From the NCBI RefSeq assembly GCF_041260155.1, contig NC_091929.1:43034244-43098243 (forward strand): a stretch of DNA of 64,000 bases, given 5' to 3'. The notes beneath the pieces were generated by a model. It saw only the letters and a list, made by a program, of their open reading frames with translations, was not told where the DNA came from and searched no databases. How positions within the stretch are numbered: position 1 is the first letter of the stretch; each line of letters starts with the position of its first letter. The position numbers were made by a program, and so were the translations under genes. The DNA is from Ptychodera flava (taxonomy: Eukaryota; Hemichordata; Enteropneusta; Ptychoderidae). Of this stretch, positions 62,101 through 64,000 are shown in pieces.

Positions 62101-63251
62101 GTCTTAACCAATATTCGTATCCTGGGTTATCAAGTCCAACAGGAAGCGCCATTTTGTGTCACCTCTGTGGAGCAGTATCGTGGCTGGCACATCGGGAAAC
62201 GGAGATCTGCAGAGTGGCAGAGAGCCGCTAAAGTCAGGAAAACGCTTCAAGAGATTGTGAAACTATCTGAAAAGTGGACAGATCAAGATGTGTGGAGTGT
62301 CAAAAGTATCATGATATGGTGTCGGAGACATGGATACTCCATTCCTGATGAAGGTAATTAGCATTTTGTAGTCACCCAAGGCTTATACCACATTTTGTTG
62401 CACACCCGTGCATCCAAATGCCTCTTTGGATAGTCTGAATGACACTCCAAAAATGAAAGAAATATATGAATTGACAAACAAAGAATGTTAACATACAGCA
62501 GTATTTCTGATACAGGGCAAGATGACAACAGTCAGCACATTGTTTAGAAATTTAAAGTGTGAACACATGATCTGACTGATAGAAACATATGTATATGCAA
62601 ATTGTTATTTTTTTACATTTATTTTTTTGAACAGAAGGGAAAGAGCAGAGTGGCTACTTTGGATTAATGCATATAGTGATGGAAAACCAAAGCTGTTTTT
62701 TTTTTTTTTGCCAAATCCAAGATTTATTTGCAGATCTGTGCCCAATAATCTGAAATTCATCTAATATGATTCTCTTTGACACTAAAACATAATTGGTCAT
62801 TTAGCTACATATCATTGTTACAAATGCAGTATACACATTAATGTTGACACAGCCAGTACCATGCCATGTGTTCACAGCTTTTTTGGTCATTTAGCAACAT
62901 TGTTGTATATAAATACTTACACAGCTAACTCCCAGCAAATACTCTGTGATGTGTGTGGTGAGATGAAATCAGAGAGACCTATTCCAGATGAGAAGGAGAA
63001 GTCAGATGAGAGTTTTGACGGCAAATGTGAAAAAACTGTTGATACGGATAAAAGCACAGGCAAGGATGAAGACATCAACATGCATGATGATGCAGATGAT
63101 GAGGAGGAAGAGGATGAAGACGAGGAAGAAGAAGATGATGATGACGATGATGATGACGATGATGATGATGATGAAAATGAAAGCGAAGAAGATGAAAATG
63201 AAGAAGACGTTGAAGATCATAAATGTAAACAAGAAATGCTAAGTGACAATG
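50147..63251 (+). CDS. YEATS2: YEATS2, ATAC-complex acyl-lysine reader; 13 coding exons, 3' end outside window
   Basis: Exons: 50147-50237, 50804-50901, 51109-51201, 52210-52473, 52598-52710, 52852-52930, 53189-53271, 53975-54086, 54507-54551, 56635-58868, 61014-61090, 62135-62353, 62925-63251; about 1278 residues in one phase-consistent frame. Residues 31-90 match the human N-terminal helix ([11 protein letters not shown]-like, [14 protein letters not shown]). The YEATS domain (about 206-330) keeps the acyl-lysine pocket His262, Ser264, Tyr265 (LHPSYRPND) and Trp285 (RRGWGEF). Exon 10 encodes 745 Ser/Thr/Ala/Val/Gln-rich residues with two peptide repeats. Exons 11-12 match the conserved C-terminal block ([32 protein letters not shown]). 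Exon 13 has a long Asp/Glu tract. YEATS2 binds acetylated or crotonylated H3K27 in the ATAC acetyltransferase complex. The exon 12 acceptor (GGGTTATCAAG) has a poor pyrimidine tract. Confidence 0.96.
51230..51325 (+). mobile_element. Fragment of the ~355 bp family in YEATS2 intron 3
   Basis: GATTTAAACTTTAGCTCAAA, TAAACCATTCTCTTTGACA and TCAAGAATAAAAAATCAGG match the first third of the family, starting about 30 bases after the exon 3 donor. Confidence 0.55.
54170..54309. mobile_element. ~135 bp hairpin element in YEATS2 intron 8
   Basis: Ends CAATGTACCCC..GGCCCATAAT and ATTATGGGCC..GGGGGTACATTATTG are inverted. Inner CAAACTTTGC / TTGCTG-like parts also pair. Non-coding. Confidence 0.75.
54677..54789. 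mobile_element. 113 bp CpG-rich hairpin element in YEATS2 intron 9
   Basis: TTACGGCCCTGATACGGCTT then TTGCGGCCC (54677-54705) is mirrored by GGGCCGCAAAATCCGTATCA then GGGCCGTAA, one mismatch in 29. The inner part also pairs (GGTCGAACGGC with GCCGTACGACC). The whole element folds into one hairpin. Confidence 0.85.
54790..55613. other. Unique-looking part of YEATS2 intron 9 with a CRE palindrome
   Basis: TGACGTCA at 54952-54959 stands in a CpG-richer stretch (about 54900-55340) containing GGGCACCGGGCCGGGGCG. The 117-codon minus-strand frame at 55121-55474 shows no family motif or splice borders. It could be an alternative internal promoter or element remnant. Confidence 0.35.
55614..55968 (+). 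mobile_element. ~355 bp dispersed element in YEATS2 intron 9
   Basis: TTAAGGTAGTACGCGCCTC at the left, GTCGCATTCTACCTTA at the right. Interior: GACTTAAACTTTTGCTGAAA, GGGTCACCGTGCAAAGG, GAGCCCCCACAAGTGGTA. About 75-80% identical by eye to the copy at 63491. Confidence 0.8.
55975..56625. repeat. ~65 bp minisatellite running up to YEATS2 exon 10
   Basis: Diverged units of about 60-70 bases carry GGCATATTCCATGTACAATG, TCAGATATTTCACATATTATG and GTCAGGTACTGTGGC. About ten units fill the end of intron 9 and stop just before the exon 10 acceptor at 56634. The open frame across them (56091-56678) is a repeat artefact. Confidence 0.85.
59177..59914. mobile_element. hAT-like non-autonomous element, 738 bp
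   Basis: Ends CAGGGCTCGAAATTAGCG and (inverted) CAGGGCTCGAAATAATA are 15-17 bp terminal repeats typical of hAT elements. ACTAGG flanks both sides (59171-59176, 59915-59920), a six-base visible part of what would normally be an eight-base duplication. Subterminal GGTAGCCCA / TGGGCTACC motifs recur in both arms. No transposase frame. Confidence 0.75.
60140..60420. mobile_element. Fragment of a repeat with AGTCCTTGAA motifs
   Basis: GGGTTTGTACACTCCATGAA and AAGTCCTTGAATTTTAAAGC open the segment. GTCCTTCAAAAATGCTTAAA and AAGTCCTTGAAAGCCCTAG close it. This phrase set recalls hAT-type repeats common in aquatic animals. Only partial termini are visible. Confidence 0.4.
60844..60935. mobile_element. 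~92 bp TTAA-family element, copy C
   Basis: TTAACCCTATCACCACTATGG to GGTGAACAGGTTAA, with intact TTAA at both ends and the GCCCAAACCCATTGTTATCA core. It is among the best preserved copies in the window and lies 78 bases upstream of a YEATS2 exon. Confidence 0.8.
61612..61690. mobile_element. 79 bp TTAA-bounded mini-element
   Basis: TTAACCCTTTGAACTCGGC at the left and TGCAAAGGGTTAA at the right share termini with the ~210 bp family, but the interior is unrelated. It is either a strongly deleted member or a separate family using the same ends. It lies in the YEATS2 intron between 61090 and 62135. Confidence 0.65.
63085..63220 (+). repeat. Coding GAT/GAA trinucleotide-rich tract (Asp/Glu run in YEATS2)
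   Basis: GATGATGAGGAGGAAGAGG-type sequence encodes an almost unbroken acidic run including 13 consecutive Asp. Third positions vary between GAT and GAC only slightly, so it is a partly pure trinucleotide microsatellite inside exon 13 and may vary in length between alleles. Confidence 0.85.
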
Positions 63252-63490
63252 GTAAGATATTACCGTAATATTTTGATTTTGATTTGATTCGGGAAAATAA
63301 TTCACCACCATTTCATTGGGTGATTTCTCTTGTAACTTCACAAGCATCCAGTTTAGATGACACAAAATCTCATAGATCTTTGCAAGAAGGAAAAAACAAC
63401 AAAAAGTGTTTTGTTAATCTTCAGTCAACTTTACGCAAATGTAGTTAAAGTTACAATGCCTCTTGTATCTAGAGTTGCTTAACCTAATCA

Positions 63491-63837
63491 TTAAGCGCCT
63501 CAAAAATGAAAGATTTAAACTTTTGCTCAAAGTTTCCTCAAGGAATCATTCAACTCTCTTTCAAAACCAAGAATAAAAATTTGGGGTCACCGTGCAAATT
63601 TTGGTAACAGAGAAACAAATTACCCGCGATTTATCAATATTTGACATTCAAAATGGTCGCCATCACTGTGTTAACTCTAATGAGAGAAAATAAGTGTTTG
63701 ATTTTCAAAAAACAAAGGCAGTGAAAGTTTTTTTTTTACCAAGGACATCAAAATGAGCCCCCTCAAGTGGTAGATCAGAAAAGAATTTGAAAAGTTTGAG
63801 AGTCCAAATATCTGTCCCCACGGCACGTTCTACCTTA
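63491..63837 (+). mobile_element. ~355 bp dispersed element near the right edge
   Basis: TTAAGCGCCTCAAAAATGAA, GGGGTCACCGTGCAAATTTT, GAGCCCCCTCAAGTGGTAG and GCACGTTCTACCTTA define a full-length member in the YEATS2 intron following 63251. Confidence 0.8.
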
Positions 63838-64000
63838 AAGTGGTAGGTGCCTCAAAACTGAAAGTCTTATAATTTTATTTAAACTTTCATGAGGGAAACT
63901 TCCAACCACTCACTTTCATAATCAAGAATAAAAATTAAAGATCCATTAGCTGTAACTTTGGTCATTTTGTAAATTTTGTTTGTTCTTTGTATCATCTGCA
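63838..64000 (+). mobile_element. Second ~355 bp element, head-to-tail, cut by window edge
   Basis: Immediately after the previous copy, AAGTGGTAGGTGCCTCAAAA and TAATCAAGAATAAAAATT restart the family sequence in the same orientation and run off the window. Confidence 0.65.

Overview
This is a 64 kb piece of an AT-rich animal (metazoan) nuclear genome. Four spliced genes can be read with GT-AG introns. The proteins are closest in layout to human arylsulfatase B, DUSP16/DUSP8 and YEATS2. The intron sizes and the heavy load of short inverted-repeat DNA elements suggest a marine invertebrate, perhaps a deuterostome such as a hemichordate, echinoderm or lancelet. I infer the clade; the sequence does not prove it. 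I see no bacterial operon, CRISPR array, prophage, rRNA or retroviral element.

Layout. (1) 670-4449 (+): the last four exons of an arylsulfatase B/I/J-type sulfatase whose 5' half lies left of the window. (2) 4450-13042: intergenic DNA with TA and minisatellite repeats, and probably the long 3' UTR of the next gene. (3) 13043-29500 (-): a complete five-exon dual-specificity MAP-kinase phosphatase of the DUSP8/16 class, with a 10.8 kb first intron full of TA arrays and short DNA elements. (4) About 30.9-31.03 kb: a promoter-like segment with two CCAAT boxes, a CRE-like site and a perfect RFX X-box. (5) 31028-37694 (+): a small coiled-coil gene I do not recognise, with five in-phase downstream exons and a less certain first exon; a tRNA-like sequence lies in its last intron. 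(6) 37.7-50.1 kb: gene-poor and repeat-rich, with two long inverted-repeat transposons (one built around an eight-unit 181 bp satellite) and several hairpin elements, then a CpG-richer, promoter-like region. (7) 50147-63251 (+): thirteen coding exons of YEATS2, cut by the right edge before its C-terminal part.

The genes show no pathway linkage: lysosomal or secreted glycosaminoglycan breakdown, MAP-kinase shut-off, an unknown and possibly ciliary protein, and an acyl-lysine reader of the ATAC acetyltransferase complex. The most distinctive content outside the genes is the set of non-autonomous DNA transposons. It includes two TTAA-bounded families with about a dozen copies, a ~355 bp family with nested and head-to-tail copies, TA-flanked foldback and pogo-like elements, an hAT-like element, CpG-rich perfect hairpins, and the two large TTA-targeting elements. 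Family names for these rest on terminal motifs and target duplications only.
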